The notes beneath the pieces are model-generated. The model was given only the letters and a program-made list of their open reading frames with translations. It was not told where the DNA came from and did no database searches. From Siphonodentalium dalli (taxonomy: Eukaryota; Mollusca; Scaphopoda; Gadilida; Siphonodentaliidae), in NCBI GenBank assembly GCA_032622095.1, contig CP136062.1:14161710-14225709 (forward strand): DNA of 64,000 bases. The letters run 5' to 3'. Numbering within the stretch: the stretch's first letter is position 1; each line of letters opens with the position of its first letter. Made by a program: the position numbers and the translations under genes. Shown piece by piece: positions 22,101-40,100 of the stretch.

Positions 22101-25100
22101 CTAACTAATACTACGCGTACAGAAGACTAACTAATACTACGTGTATAGAAGACTAACTAATACTACGCATACAGAAGACTAACTAATACTACGCATAGAG
22201 AAGACTAACTAATACTACGCATAGAGAAGACTAACTTATACTACTCACACAGAAGACTAACTTATACTACGCACACAGAAGACTAACTAATACTACGCAC
22301 ACAGAAGACTAACTTATACTACGCATACAGAAGACTAACTAATACTACGTGTACAGAAGACTAACTAATACTATGTGTACAGAAGACTAACTAATACTAT
22401 GCATAAAGAAGACTAACTAATACTACGCGTACAGAAGACTAACTAATAATACGCGTACAGAAGACTAACTAATACTACGTGTATAGAAGACTAACTAATA
22501 CTACGCATACAGAAGACTAACTAATACTACGCATAGAGAAGACTAACTAATACTACGCATAGAGAAGACTAACTTATACTACTCACACAGAAGACTAACT
22601 TATACTACGCACACAGAAGACTAACTAATACTACGCACACAGAAGACTAACTTATACTACGCATACAGAAGACTAACTAATACTACGTGTACAGAAGACT
22701 AACTAATACTATGTGTACAGAAGACTAACTAATACTACGCATACAGAAGACTAACTAATACTACGCATACAGAAGACTAACTAATACTATGCATAAAGAA
22801 GACTAACTAATACTATGCATACAGAAGACTAACTAATACTACGCATACAGAAGACTAACTAATATTACGCGTACAGAAGTCTAACTAATACTATGCGTAC
22901 AGAAGACTAACTAATACTACGCATACAGAAGACTAACTAATACTATGCATAAAGAAGACTAACTAATACTACTCATACAGAAGACTAACTAATACTACAC
23001 ATACAGAAGACTAACTAATACTACGCGTACAGAAGTCTAACTAATACTATGCGTACAGAAGACTAACTAATACTACGCGTACAGAAGATTAACTAATATA
23101 ATGCATACAGAAGTCTACCTAATACTACGTGTTCAGAAGACTAACTAATACTACGCGTACAACAGACTAACTAATACTACGCGTATAGAAGATTAACTAA
23201 TACTACGCATACAGAAGATTAACTAATACTACGCGTACAGAAGACTAACTAATACTATGCGTATAGAAGACTAACTAATACTACGCGTACAGAAGACTAA
23301 CTAATACTACGCGTACAGAAGATTAACTAATACTACGCGTACAGAAGACTAACTAATACTACGCACACAGAAGACTAACTAATACTACGCGTACAGAAGA
23401 CTAACTAATACTACGCGTACAGAAGACTAACTAATACTACGCGTACAGAAGACTAACTAATACTACGCGTACAGAAGACTAACTAATACTACGCATACAG
23501 CAGACTAACTAATACTACGCATACAGAAGACTAACTAATACTACACATACATATTACTAACTAATACTACACATACATAAGACTAACTAATACTACGCAT
23601 AAAGAAGACTAACTAATACTACGCGTACAGAAGTCTAACTAATACTATGCGTACAGAAGACTAACTAATACTACGTGTACAGAAGACTAACTAATACTAC
23701 ACATACATATTACTAACTAATACTACACATACATAAGACTAACTAATACTACGCATAAAGAAGACTAACTAATACTACACGTACAGAAGTCTAACTAATA
23801 CTATGCGTACAGAAGACTAACTAATACTACACATACAGAAGACTAACTAATACTACGCGTACAGAAGACTAACTAATACTACGCGTACAGAAGACTAACT
23901 AATATAATGCATACAGAAGACTAACTAATACTACACATACAGAAGACTAACTAATACTACGCATAAAGAAGACTAACTAATATAATGCATACAGAAGACT
24001 AACTAATACTTCGCGTACAGAAGACTAACTAATACTACGTGTACAGAAGACTAACTAATAATACGCGTACAGAAGACTAACTAATACTATGCGTACAGAA
24101 GACTAACTAATACTATGCGTACAGAAGACTAACTAATACTACGCATAAAGAAGACTAACTAATACTACGCATAAAGAAGACTAACTAATACTACGCGTAC
24201 AGAAGACTAACTAATACTACACATACAGAAGACTAACTAATACTACGCGTATAGAAGACTAACTAATACTATGCGTACAGAAGACTAACTAATACTACGC
24301 ATACAGAAGACTAACTAATACTACGCATACAGAAGACTAACTAATACTACGTGTACAGAAGACTAACTAATACTACGCGTACAGAAGACTAACTAATACT
24401 ACGCGTACAGAAGACTAACTAATACTACGCATAAAGAAGACTAACTAATACTACACATACAGAAGACTAACTAATACTACACATACATAAGACTAACTAA
24501 TACTACGCGTACAGAAGACTAACTAATACTACGCGTACAGAAGACTAACTAATACTACGTGTACATAAGACTAACTAATACTACGTGTACAGAAGACTAA
24601 CTAATACTACACATACATATTACTAACTAATACTACACATACATAAGACTAACTAATACTACGCATAAAGAAGACTAACTAATACTACACATACAGAAGA
24701 CTAACTAATACTACACATACATAAGACTAACTAATACTACGCGTACAGAAGACTAACTAATACTACGCGTACAGAAGACTAACTAATACTACACATACAG
24801 AAGACTAACTAATACTACACATACATAAGACTAACTAATACTACGCGTACAGAAGACTAACTAATACTACGCGTACAGAAGACTAACTAATACTACACAT
24901 ACAGAAGACTAACTAAAACTACGCGTACAGAAGACTAACTAATACTACGCGTATAGAAGACTAACTAATACTACGCGTATAGAAGACTAACTAATACTAC
25001 ACGTACAGAAGACTAACTAATACTACGCGTACAGAAGACTAACTAATACTACGCGTACAGAAGACTAACTAATACTACGCGTATAGAAGACTAACTAATA

Positions 25101-28100
25101 CTACGCGTATAGAAGACTAACTAATACTACACGTACAGAAGACTAACTAATACTACGCGTACAGAAGACTAACTAATACTACGCGTACAGAAGACTAACT
25201 AATACTACACATACAGAAGACTAACTAATACTACGCGTACATAAGACTAACTAATACTACGCGTACAGAAGACTAACTAATACTACACGTACAGAAGACT
25301 AACTAATACTACGCGTACATAAGACTAACTAATACTACACGTACATAAGACTAACTAATACTACGCGTACAGAAGACTAACTAATACTACGCGTACATAA
25401 GATTAACTAATATTACGCGTACAGAAGACTAACTAATACTACGCGTACATAAGACTAACTAATACTACGCGTACAGAAGACTAACTAATACTACGCGTAC
25501 AGAAGACTAACTAATACTACGCGTACAGAAGACTAACTAATACTACACATACAGAAGACTAACTAATACTACGCGTACAGAAGACTAACTAATACTACGC
25601 GTACAGAAGACTAACTAATACTACACATACAGAAGACTAACTAATACTACGTGTACAGAAGACTAACTAATACTACACATACAGAAGACTAACTAATACT
25701 ACGCGTACAGAAGACTAACTAATACTACGCGTACATAAGACTAACTAATACTACGCGTACAGAAGACTAACTAATACTACACGTACAGAAGACTAACTAA
25801 TACTACGCGTACATAAGACTAACTAATACTACACATACAGAAGACTAACTAATATTACGCGTACAGAAGACTAACTAATACTACGCGTACATAAGACTAA
25901 CTAATACTACGCGTACATAAGACTAACTAATACTACGCGTACATAAGACTAACTAATACTACACATACAGAAGACTAACTAATACTACGCGTACATAAGA
26001 CTAACTAATACTACACATACAGAAGACTAACTAATACTACGCGTACATAAGACTAACTAATACTACACATACAGAAGACTAACTAATATTACGCGTACAG
26101 AAGACTAACTAATACTACGCGTACATAAGACTAACTAATACTATGCGTACAGAAGACTAACTAATACTACACATACATAAGACTAACTAATACTACGCGT
26201 ACAGAAGACTAACTAATACTACGTGTGCAGAAGACTAACTAATACTACGCGTACAGAAGACTAACTAATACTATGCGTACAGAAGACTAACTAATACTAC
26301 GCGTACAGAAGACTAACTAATACTATGCGTACAGAAGACTAACTAATACTACACATACATAAGACTAACTAATACTACACATACAGAAGACTAACTAATA
26401 CTACGCGTATAGAAGACTAACTAATACTACGCGTACAGAAGACTAACTAATACTACACATACAGAAGACTAACTAATACTACGCGTACATAAGACTAACT
26501 AATACTACGCGTACAGAAGACTAACTAATACTACACGTACAGAAGACTAACTAATACTACGCGTACATAAGACTAACTAATACTACACATACAGAAGACT
26601 AACTAATATTACGCGTACAGAAGACTAACTAATACTACGCGTACATAAGACTAACTAATACTACACATACAGAAGACTAACTAATACTACGCGTACAGAA
26701 GACTAACTAATACTACGCATACAGAAGACTAACTAATACTACGTGTACAGAAGACTAAGTAATACTACGTGTACAGAAGACTAACTAATACTACACATAC
26801 ATAAGACTAACTAATACTACGCGTACAGAAGACTAACTAATACTACGCATACAGCAGACTAACTAATACTACGCATACAGAAGACTAACTAATACTACAC
26901 GTACAGAAGACTAACTAATACTACGCATACAGAAGACTAACTAATACTACGTGTACAGAAGACTAACTAATACTACACATACATAAGACTAACTAATACT
27001 ACGCGTACAGAAGACTAACTAATACTACGCATACAGCAGACTAACTAATACTACGCATACAGAAGACTAACTAATACTACACGTACAGAAGACTAACTAA
27101 TACTACGCATACAGAAGACTAACTAATACTACGTGTACAGAAGACTAACTAATACTACACATACATAAGACTAACTAATACTACGTGTACAGAAGACTAA
27201 GTAATACTACGTGTACAGAAGACTAACTAATACTACACATACATAAGACTAACTAATACTACGCGTACAGAAGACTAACTAATACTACGCGTACAGAAGA
27301 CTAACTAATACTACGCATACAGCAGACTAACTAATACTACGCGTACAGAAGACTAACTAATACTACGCATACAGAAGACTAACTAATACTACGTGTACAG
27401 AAGACTAAGTAATACTACGTGTACAGAAGACTAACTAATACTACGCGTACAGAAGACTAACTAATACTACACATACAGAAGACTAACTAATACTACACAT
27501 ACAGAAGACTAACTAATACTACACATACAGAAGACTAACTAATACTACACATACATAAGACTAACTAATACTACGCGTACAGAAGACTAACTAATACTAC
27601 GCGTACAGAAGACTAACTAATACTATGCGTACAGAAGACTAACTAATACTATGCGTACAGAAGACTAACTAATACTACACATACATAAGACTAACTAATA
27701 CTACGCGTACAGAAGACTAACTAATACTACGCGTACAGAAGACTAACTAATACTACGCGTACATAAGACTAACTAATACTACGCGTACAGAAGACTAACT
27801 AATACTACGCGTACAGAAGACTAACTAATACTATGCGTACAGAAGACTAACTAATACTACGCGTACAGAAGACTAACTAATACTATGCGTACAGAAGACT
27901 AACTAATACTACGCGTACAGAAGACTAACTAATACTACGCGTACAGAAGACTAACTAATACTATGCGTACAGAAGACTAACTAATACTACACATACATAA
28001 GACTAACTAATACTACACATACAGAAGACTAACTAATACTATGCGTACAGAAGACTAACTAATACTACGCGTACAGAAGACTAACTAATACTATGCGTAC

Positions 28101-31100
28101 AGAAGACTAACTAATACTACACATACATAAGACTAACTAATACTACACATACAGAAGACTAACTAATACTACACATACATAAGACTAACTAATACTATGC
28201 GTACAGAAGACTAACTAATACTATGCGTACAGAAGACTAACTAATATTACGCGTACAGAAGACTAACTAATATTACGCGTACAGAAGACTAACTAATATT
28301 ACGCGTACAGAAGACTAACTAATATTACGCGTACAGAAGACTAACTAATATTACGCGTACAGAAGACTAACTAATACTACGTGTACATAAGACTAACTAA
28401 TACTACGTGTACAGAAGACTAACTAATACTATGCGTACAGAAGACTAACTAATACTACACATACAGAAGACTAACTAATACTACACATACATCAGACTAA
28501 CTAATACTACGCGTACAGAAGACTAACTAATACTACATGTACATAAGACTAACTAATACTATGCGTACAGAAGACTAACTAATACTACGCATACAGAAGA
28601 CTAACTAATACTACGCGTACAGAAGACTAACTAATACTACGCGTACAGAAGACTAACTAATACTATGCGTACAGAAGACTAACTAATACTACACATACAT
28701 AAGACTAACTAATACTACGCGTACAGAAGACTAACTAATACTACGCGTACAGAAGACTAACTAATACTATGCGTACATAAGACTAACTAATACTACGCGT
28801 ACAGAAGACTAACTAATACTACACATACAGAAGACTAACTAATACTACACATACAGAAGATTAACTAATACTACGCGTATAGAAGACTAACTAATACTAC
28901 GCGTATAGAAGACTAACTAATACTACGCGTACAGAAGACTAACTAATACTATGCGTACAGAAGACTAACTAATACTACGCGTACAGAAGATTAACTAATA
29001 CTACGCGTACAGAAGACTAACTAATACTACACGTACAGAAGACTAACTAATACTACACATACAGAAGACTAACTAATACTACGCGTATAGAAGACTAACT
29101 AATACTACGCGTACAGAAGACTAACTAATACTATGCGTACAGAAGACTAACTAATACTACGCGTACAGAAGATTAACTAATACTACGCGTACAGAAGACT
29201 AACTAATACTACGCGTACAGAAGACTAACTAATACTACGCATAAAGAAGACTAACTAATACTACGCATAAAGAAGACTAACTAATACTACGCGTACAGAA
29301 GACTAACTAATACTACGCATACAGAAGACTAACTAATACTACGTGTACAGAAGACTAACTAATACTACGCGTACAGACGACTAACTAATACTACGCGTAC
29401 AGAAGACTAACTAATACTATGCGTACAGAAGATTAACTAATACTACGCGTACAGAAGACTAACTAATACTACGCATACAGAAGACTAACTAATACTACGC
29501 GTACAGAAGACTAACTAATACTATGCGTACAGAAGACTAACTAATACTACGCGTACAGAAGATTAACTAATACTACGCGTACAGAAGACTAACTAATACT
29601 ATGCGTACAGAAGACTAACTAATACTACGCATAAAGAAGACTAACTAATACTACGCATAAAGAAGACTAACTAATACTACGCGTACAGAAGACTAACTAA
29701 TACTACGCATACAGAAGACTAACTAATACTACGTGTACAGAAGACTAACTAATACTACGCGTACAGAAGACTAACTAATACTACGCGTACAGAAGACTAA
29801 CTAATACTACGCGTACAGAAGATTAACTAATACTACGCGTACAGAAGACTAACTAATACTACGCATACAGAAGACTAACTAATACTACGAGTACAGCAGA
29901 CTAACTAATACTACACATACATATTACTAACTAATATTACGCGCACAGAAGACTAACTAATACTACGCGTACAGAAAACTAACTAATACTATGCGTACAG
30001 AAGACTAACTAATACTATGCGTACAGAAGACTAACTAATACTATGCGTACAGAAGACTAACTAATACTACGCATACAGAAGACTAACTAATACTACGAGT
30101 ACAGAAGACTAACTAATACTACGCATACATATTACTAACTAATACTACGCATACAGAAGACTAACTAATACTACGCATACAGAAGACTAACTAATACTAT
30201 GCGTACAGAAGACTAACTAATACTACGCATACAGAAGACTAACTAATACTACACATACAGAAGACTAACTAATACTACGCGTACAGAAGACTAACTAATA
30301 CTATGAGTACAGAAGACTAACTAATACTACGCATAGAGAAGACTAACTAATACTACGCATAAAGAAGACTAACTAATACTACACATACAGAAGACTAACT
30401 AATACTACGAGTACAGAAGACTAACTAATACTACGCGTACAGAAGACTAACTAATACTACGCGTACAGAAGACTAACTAATACTATGCGTACAGAAGACT
30501 AACTAATACTACGCGTACAGAAGACTAACTAATACTATGCGTACAGAAGACTAACTAATACTACGCGTACAGAAGACTAACTAATACTATGCGTACAGAA
30601 GACTAACTAATACTACACATACATAAGACTAACTAATACTACACATACAGAAGACTAACTAATACTACACATACATAAGACTAACTAATACTACGCGTAC
30701 AGAAGACTAACTAATACTACGCGTACAGAAGACTAACTAATACTACGCGTACATAAGACTAACTAATACTACGTGTACAGCAGACTAACTAATACTATGC
30801 GTACAGAAGACTAACTAATACTACACATACAGAAGACTAACTAATACTACACATACATCAGACTAACTAATACTACGCGTACAGAAGACTAACTAATACT
30901 ACATGTACATAAGACTAACTAATACTACGCGTACAGAAGACTAACTAATACTACGCGTACAGAAGACTAACTAATACTATGCGTACAGAAGACTAACTAA
31001 TACTACACATACATAAGACTAACTAATACTACGCGTACAGAAGACTAACTAATACTACGCGTACAGAAGACTAACTAATACTATGCGTACAGAAGACTAA

Positions 31101-34100
31101 CTAATACTACGCGTACAGAAGATTAACTAATACTACGCGTACAGAAGACTAACTAATACTACACATACAGAAGACTAACTAATACTACACATACAGAAGA
31201 TTAACTAATACTACGCGTATAGAAGACTAACTAATACTACGCGTATAGAAGACTAACTAATACTATGCGTACAGAAGACTAACTAATACTACGCGTACAG
31301 AAGATTAACTAATACTACGCGTACAGAAGACTAACTAATACTACACGTACAGAAGACTAACTAATACTACACATACAGAAGACTAACTAATACTACGCGT
31401 ATAGAAGACTAACTAATACTACGCGTACAGAAGACTAACTAATACTATGCGTACAGAAGACTAACTAATACTACGCGTACAGAAGATTAACTAATACTAC
31501 GCGTACAGAAGACTAACTAATACTACGCGTACAGAAGACTAACTAATACTACGCATAAAGAAGACTAACTAATACTACGCATAAAGAAGACTAACTAATA
31601 CTACGCGTACAGAAGACTAACTAATACTACGCATACAGAAGACTAACTAATACTACGTGTACAGAAGACTAACTAATACTACGCGTACAGAAGACTAACT
31701 AATACTACGCGTACAGAAGACTAACTAATACTATGCGTACAGAAGATTAACTAATACTACGCGTACAGAAGACTAACTAATACTACGCATACAGAAGACT
31801 AACTAATACTACGCGTACAGAAGACTAACTAATACTATGCGTACAGAAGACTAACTAATACTACGCGTACAGAAGATTAACTAATACTACGCGTACAGAA
31901 GACTAACTAATACTATGCGTACAGAAGACTAACTAATACTACGCATAAAGAAGACTAACTAATACTACGCATAAAGAAGACTAACTAATACTACGCGTAC
32001 AGAAGACTAACTAATACTACGCATACAGAAGACTAACTAATACTACGTGTACAGAAGACTAACTAATACTACGCGTACAGAAGACTAACTAATACTACGC
32101 GTACAGAAGACTAACTAATACTACGCGTACAGAAGATTAACTAATACTACGCGTACAGAAGACTAACTAATACTACGCATACAGAAGACTAACTAATACT
32201 ACGAGTACAGCAGACTAACTAATACTACACATACATATTACTAACTAATATTACGCGCACAGAAGACTAACTAATACTACGCGTACAGAAAACTAACTAA
32301 TACTATGCGTACAGAAGACTAACTAATACTATGCGTACAGAAGACTAACTAATACTATGCGTACAGAAGACTAACTAATACTACGCATACAGAAGACTAA
32401 CTAATACTACGAGTACAGAAGACTAACTAATACTACGCATACATATTACTAACTAATACTACGCATACAGAAGACTAACTAATACTACGCATACAGAAGA
32501 CTAACTAATACTATGCGTACAGAAGACTAACTAATACTACGCATACAGAAGACTAACTAATACTACACATACAGAAGACTAACTAATACTACGCGTACAG
32601 AAGACTAACTAATACTATGAGTACAGAAGACTAACTAATACTACGCATAGAGAAGACTAACTAATACTACGCATAAAGAAGACTAACTAATACTACACAT
32701 ACAGAAGACTAACTAATACTACGAGTACAGAAGACTAACTAATACTACGCATACATATTACTAACTAATACTACGCATACAGAAGACTAACTAATACTAC
32801 GCATACAGAAGACTAACTAATACTATGCGTACAGAAGACTAACTAATACTACGCATACAGAAGACTAACTAATACTACACATACAGAAGACTAACTAATA
32901 CTACGCGTACAGAAGACTAACTAATACTACGCATACAGAAGACTAACTAATACTATGCGTACAGAAGACTAACTAATACTACACATACAGAAGACTAACT
33001 AATACTACGCGTACAGAAGACTAACTAATACTACGAGTACAGAAGACTAACTAATACTACGCATAGAGAAGACTAACTAATACTACGCATAAAGAAGACT
33101 AACTAATACTACGCGTACAGAAGACTAACTAATACTACGCATACAGAAGACTAACTAATACTACACATACAGAAGACTAACTAATACTACGCGTACAGAA
33201 GACTAACTAATATTACGCGTACAGAAGACTAACTAATACTACGCGTACAGAAGACTAACTAATACTACACATACAGAAGTCAAACTAATACTACACATAC
33301 AGAAGACTAACTAATACTACACATAAAGAAGACTAACTAATACTACGCGTACAGAAGACTAACTAATATTACGCGTACAGAAGACTAACTAATACTACGC
33401 GTACAGAAGACTAACTAATACTACACATACAGAAGTCAAACTAATACTACACATACAGAAGACTAACTAATACTACGCATAAAGAAGACTAACTAATACT
33501 ACGCGTACAGAAGACTAACTAATACTACGCATACAGAAGACTAACTAATACTACACATACAGAAGACTAACTAATACTACACATACATATTACTAACTAA
33601 TACTACACATACAGAAGACTAACTAATACTACGCATACAGAAGACTAACTAATACTACGCATACAGAAGACTAACTAATACTATGCGTACAGAAGACTAA
33701 CTAATACTATGCGTACAGAAGACTAACTAAATACTACACATACAGAAGACTAACTAATACTACGCATACATAAGACTAACTAATACTACGCATACAGAAG
33801 ACTAACTAATACTACGCATACAGAAGACTAACTAATACTACACATACATATTACTAACTAATACTACACATACAGAAGACTAACTAATACTACGCATACA
33901 GAAGACTAACTAATACTACGCATACAGAAGACTAACTAATACTACACATACAGAAGACTAACTAATACTACGCATACAGAAGACTAACTAATACTATGCG
34001 TACAGAAGACTAACTAATACTACGCGTACAGAAGATTAACTAATACTACGCGTACAGAAGACTAACTAATACTACGCATACAGAAGACTAACTAATACTA

Positions 34101-37100
34101 TGCGTACAGAAGACTAACTAATACTACACGTACAGAAGACTAACTAATACTATGCATACAGAAGACTAACTAATACTACACATACATATTACTAACTAAT
34201 ACTACACATACAGAAGACTAACTAATACTACGCATACAGAAGACTAACTAATACTACGCATACAGAAGACTAACTAATACTACACATACAGAAGACTAAC
34301 TAATACTACGCATACAGAAGACTAACTAATACTATGCGTACAGAAGACTAACTAATACTACGCGTACAGAAGATTAACTAATACTACGCGTACAGAAGAC
34401 TAACTAATACTACGCATACAGAAGACTAACTAATACTATGCGTACAGAAGACTAACTAATACTACACGTACAGAAGACTAACTAATACTATGCATAAAGA
34501 AGACTAACTAATACTACGCGTACATATTACTAACTAATATTACGCGTACAGAAGATTAACTAATACTACGCGTACAGAAGACTAACTAATACTATGCATA
34601 AAGAAGACTAACTAATACTACGCGTACATATTACTAACTAATATTACGCGTACAGAAGACTAACTAATACTACGCATACAGAAGACTAACTAATACTACG
34701 CGTACAGAAGACTAACTAATACTACACGTACAGAAGACTAACTAATACTACGCATACAGAAGACTAACTAATACTACGCATACAGAAGACTAACTAATAC
34801 TACGCGTACATAAGACTAACTAATACTACGCGTACAGAAGACTAACTAATACTACGCGTACAGAAGACTAACTAATACTACACGTACAGAAGACTAACTA
34901 ATACTATGCATACAGAAGACTAACTAATACTACGCATACAGAAGACTAACTAATACTACGCATACAGAAGACTAACTAATACTACGCGTACAGAAGACTA
35001 ACTAATACTACGCGTACAGAAGACTAACTAATACTACGCGTACAGAAGACTAACTAATACTACGCGTACAGAAGACTAACTAATACTACGCGTACAGAAG
35101 ACTAACTAATACTATGCGTATAGAAGACTAACTAATACTATGCGTACAGTAGACTAACTAATACTACGCGTACAGAAGACTAACTAATACTACGCATACA
35201 GAAGACTAACTAATACTACGCGTACAGAAGACTAACTAATACTATGCGTACAGAAGACTAACTAATACTACGCGTACAGAAGACTAACTAATACTATGCG
35301 TACAGTAGACTAACTAATACTACGCGTACAGTAGACTAACTAATACTACGCATACAGAAGACTAACTAATACTACGCGTACAGAAGACTAACTAATACTA
35401 CACGTACAGAAGACTAACTAATACTACGCATACAGAAGACTAACTAATACTACGCATACAGAAGACTAACTAATACTACGCGTACATAAGACTAACTAAT
35501 ACTACGCGTACAGAAGACTAACTAATACTACGCGTACAGAAGACTAACTAATACTACACGTACAGAAGACTAACTAATACTACGCATACAGAAGACTAAC
35601 TAATACTACGCATACAGAAGACTAACTAATACTACGCATACAGAAGACTAACTAATACTACGCGTACAGAAGACTAACTAATACTACGCGTACAGAAGAC
35701 TAACTAATACTACGCGTACAGAAGACTAACTAATACTACGCGTACAGAAGACTAACTAATACTACGCGTACAGAAGACTAACTAATACTATGCGTATAGA
35801 AGACTAACTAATACTATGCGTACAGTAGACTAACTAATACTACGCGTACAGAAGACTAACTAATACTACGCGTACAGAAGACTAACTAATACTATGCGTA
35901 CAGAAGACTAACTAATACTATGCGTACAGTAGACTAACTAATACTACGCGTACAGAAGACTAACTAATACTACGCGTACAGAAGACTAACTAATACTACG
36001 CGTACAGAAGACTAACTAATACTATGCGTACAGTAGACTAACTAATATAACGCATACAGAAGACTAACTAATACTACACATACATAAGACTAAGTAATAC
36101 TACGCGTCCAGAAGACAAACTAATACTACGCGTACAGAAGACTAACTAATACTACGCATACAGAAGACTAACTAATACTACGCATACAGAAGACTAACTA
36201 ATACTACGCATATAGAAGACTAACTAATACTACGCGTCCAGAAGACTAACTAATACTACGTGTACAGAAGACTAACTAATACTACACATACAGAAGACTA
36301 ACTAATACTACGCATATAGAAGACTAACTAATACTACGCGTACAGAAGACTAACTAATACTACGCGTACAGAAGACTAAATAATACTACGCGTACAGAAG
36401 ACTAACTAATACTACGCGTATAGAAGACTAACTAATACTACGCGTCCAGAAGACTAACTAATACTACGTGTACAGAAGACTAACTAATACTACACATACA
36501 GAAGACTAACTAATACTACACATACAGAAGACTAACTAATACTACGCGTACAGAAGACTAACTAATACTACGCATATAGAAGACTAACTAATACTACGCG
36601 TCCAGAAGACTAACTAATACAACACATACAGAAGACTAACTAATACTACGCATATAGAAGACTAACTAATACTACGCGTCCAGAAGACTAACTAATACTA
36701 CGCATACAGAAGACTAACTAATACTACACATACATAAGACTAAGTAATACTACGCATACAGAAGACTAACTAATACTATGCATACAGAAGACAAACTAAT
36801 ACTACGCGTATAGAAGACTAACTAATACTACGCATACAGAAGACTAACTAATATAACGCATACACAAGACTAACTAATACTACACATACATAAGACTAAG
36901 TAATACTACGCATACAGAAGACTAACTAATACTACGCATACAGAAGACAAACTAATACTACGTGTACAGAAGACTAACTAATACTACACATACAGAAGAC
37001 TAACTATTACTACACATACATAAGACTAACTAATACTACACATACATAAGACTAAGTAATACTACGCGTCCAGAAGACTAACTAATACTACGCATATAGA

Positions 37101-40100
37101 AGACTAACTAATACTACACATACAGAAGACTAACTATTACTACACATACAGAAGACTAACTAATATAACGCATACAGAAGACTAACTAATACTACACATA
37201 CAGAAGACTAACTATTACTACACATACAGAAGACTAACTATTACTACGCATATAGAAGACTAACTAATATAACGCATACAGAAGACTAACTAATACTACA
37301 CATACAGAAGACTAACTATTACTACACATACATAAGACTAACTAATACTACACATACATAAGACTAAGTAATACTACGCGTCCAGAAGACTAACTAATAC
37401 TACGCATATAGAAGACTAACTAATACTACGCATACAGAAGTCAAACTAATACTACGCATACAGAAGACTAACTAATACTACGCATACAGAAGACTAACTA
37501 ATACTACGCATACAGAAGACTAACTAATACTACGCATACAGAATACTAACTAATACTACGCGTACAGAAGACTAACTAATACTACGCGTACAGAAGACTA
37601 ACTAATACTACGCGTACAGAAGACTAACTAATACTACGCATACAGAAGACTAACTAATACTACGCATACAGAAGACAAACTAATACTACGCGTACAGAAG
37701 ACTAACTAATACTACGCGTATAGAAGACTAACTAATACTACGCGTATAGAAGACTAACTAATACTACGCATACAGAAGACTAACTAATACTACGCGTATA
37801 GAAGACTAACTAATACTACACGTACAGAAGACTAACTAATACTACGCGTACAGAAGACTAACTAATACTACGCATACAGAAGACTAACTAATACTACGCG
37901 TCCAGAAGACTAACTAATACTACGCGTACAGAAGACTAACTAATACTACGCATACAGAAGACTAACTAATACTACGCATACAGAAGACTAACTAATACTA
38001 CGCGTCCAGAAGTCAAACTAATACTACGCATACAGAAGACTAACTAATACTACACATACATAAGACTAACTAATACTACGCATACAGAAGACTAACTAAT
38101 ACTACACATACAGAAGACTAACTAATACTACACATACATAAGACTAACTAATACTACGCATACAGAAGACTAACTAATACTACACGTATAGAAGACTAAC
38201 TAATACTACGCATACAGAAGACTAACTAATACTACGCATACAGAAGACTAACTAATACTACGCATACAGAATACTAACTAATACTACACATACAGAAGAC
38301 TAACTAATACTACACATACAGAAGACTGACTAATACTACGCATACAGAAGACTAACTAATACTACGCATACAGAAGACTAACTAATACTACGCATACAGA
38401 AGACTAACTAATACTACGCGTACAGAAGACTAACTAATACTACGCGTCCAGAAGACAAACTAATACTACGCATACAGAAGACTAACTAATACTACGCATA
38501 CAGAAGACTAACTAATACTACGCGTACAGAAGACTAACTAATACTACGCATACAGAAGACTAACTAATACTACGCATACAGAAGACAAACTAATACTACG
38601 CGTACAGAAGACTAACTAATACTACGCGTACAGAAGACTAACTAATACTACGCGTATAGAAGACTAACTAATACTATGTGTACAGAAGACTAACTAATAC
38701 TACACGTACAGAAGACTAACTAATACTGCGCATACAGAAGTCAAACTAATACTACGCGTACAGAAGACTAACTAATACTACGCGTACAGAAGACTAACTA
38801 ATACTACGCGTACAGAAGACTAACTAATACTATGTGTACAGAAGACTAACTAATACTACGCATACAGAAGTCAAACTAATACTACGCGTACAGAAGACTA
38901 ACTAATACTACGCGTACAGAAGACTAACTAATACTACGCGTACAGAAGACTAACTAATACTATGTGTACAGAAGACTAACTAATACTACGCATACAGAAG
39001 TCAAACTAATACTACGCGTACAGAAGACTAACTAATACTACGCGTACAGAAGACTAACTAATACTACGCGTACAGAAGACTAACTAATACTACGCGTACA
39101 TAAGACTAACTAATACTACACGTACAGAAGACTAACTAATACTATGTGTACAGAAGACTAACTAATACTATGTGTACAGAAGTCAAACTAATACTACGCG
39201 TACAGAAGACTAACTAATAATATGCGTACAGAAGACTAACTAATAATACGTGTGCAGAAGACTAACTAATACTACACGTACAGAAGACTAACTAATACTA
39301 CACGTACAGAAGACTAACTAATACTACGCATAGAGAAGACTAACTAATAATACACGTACAGAAGACTAACTAATACTATGTGTACAGAAGACTAACTAAT
39401 ACTATGTGTACAGAAGACTAACTAATACTACGCATACAGAAGTCAAACTAATACTACGCGTACAGAAGACTAACTAATACTACACATACAGAAGACTAAC
39501 TAATACTATGCATACAGAAGACTAACTAATAATACGTGTGCAGAAGACTAACTAATACTACACGTACAGAAGACTAACTAATACTACACGTACAGAAGAC
39601 TAACTAATACTACACGTACAGAAGACTAACTAATAATACGTGTGCAGAAGACTAACTAATACTACACGTACAGAAGACTAACTAATACTACACGTACAGA
39701 AGACTAACTAATACTACGCATAGAGAAGACTAACTAATAATACACGTACAGAAGACTAACTAATACTATGTGTACAGAAGACTAACTAATACTATGTGTA
39801 CAGAAGACTAACTAATACTACGCATACAGAAGTCAAACTAATACTACGCGTACAGAAGACTAACTAATACTACACATACAGAAGACTAACTAATACTATG
39901 CATACAGAAGACTAACTAATAATACGTGTGCAGAAGACTAACTAATACTACACGTACAGAAGACTAACTAATACTACACGTACAGAAGACTAACTAATAC
40001 TACGCATAGAGAAGACTAACTAATAATACACGTACAGAAGACTAACTAATACTACGTGTACAGAAGACTAACTAATACTACGCATACAGAAGACTAACTA

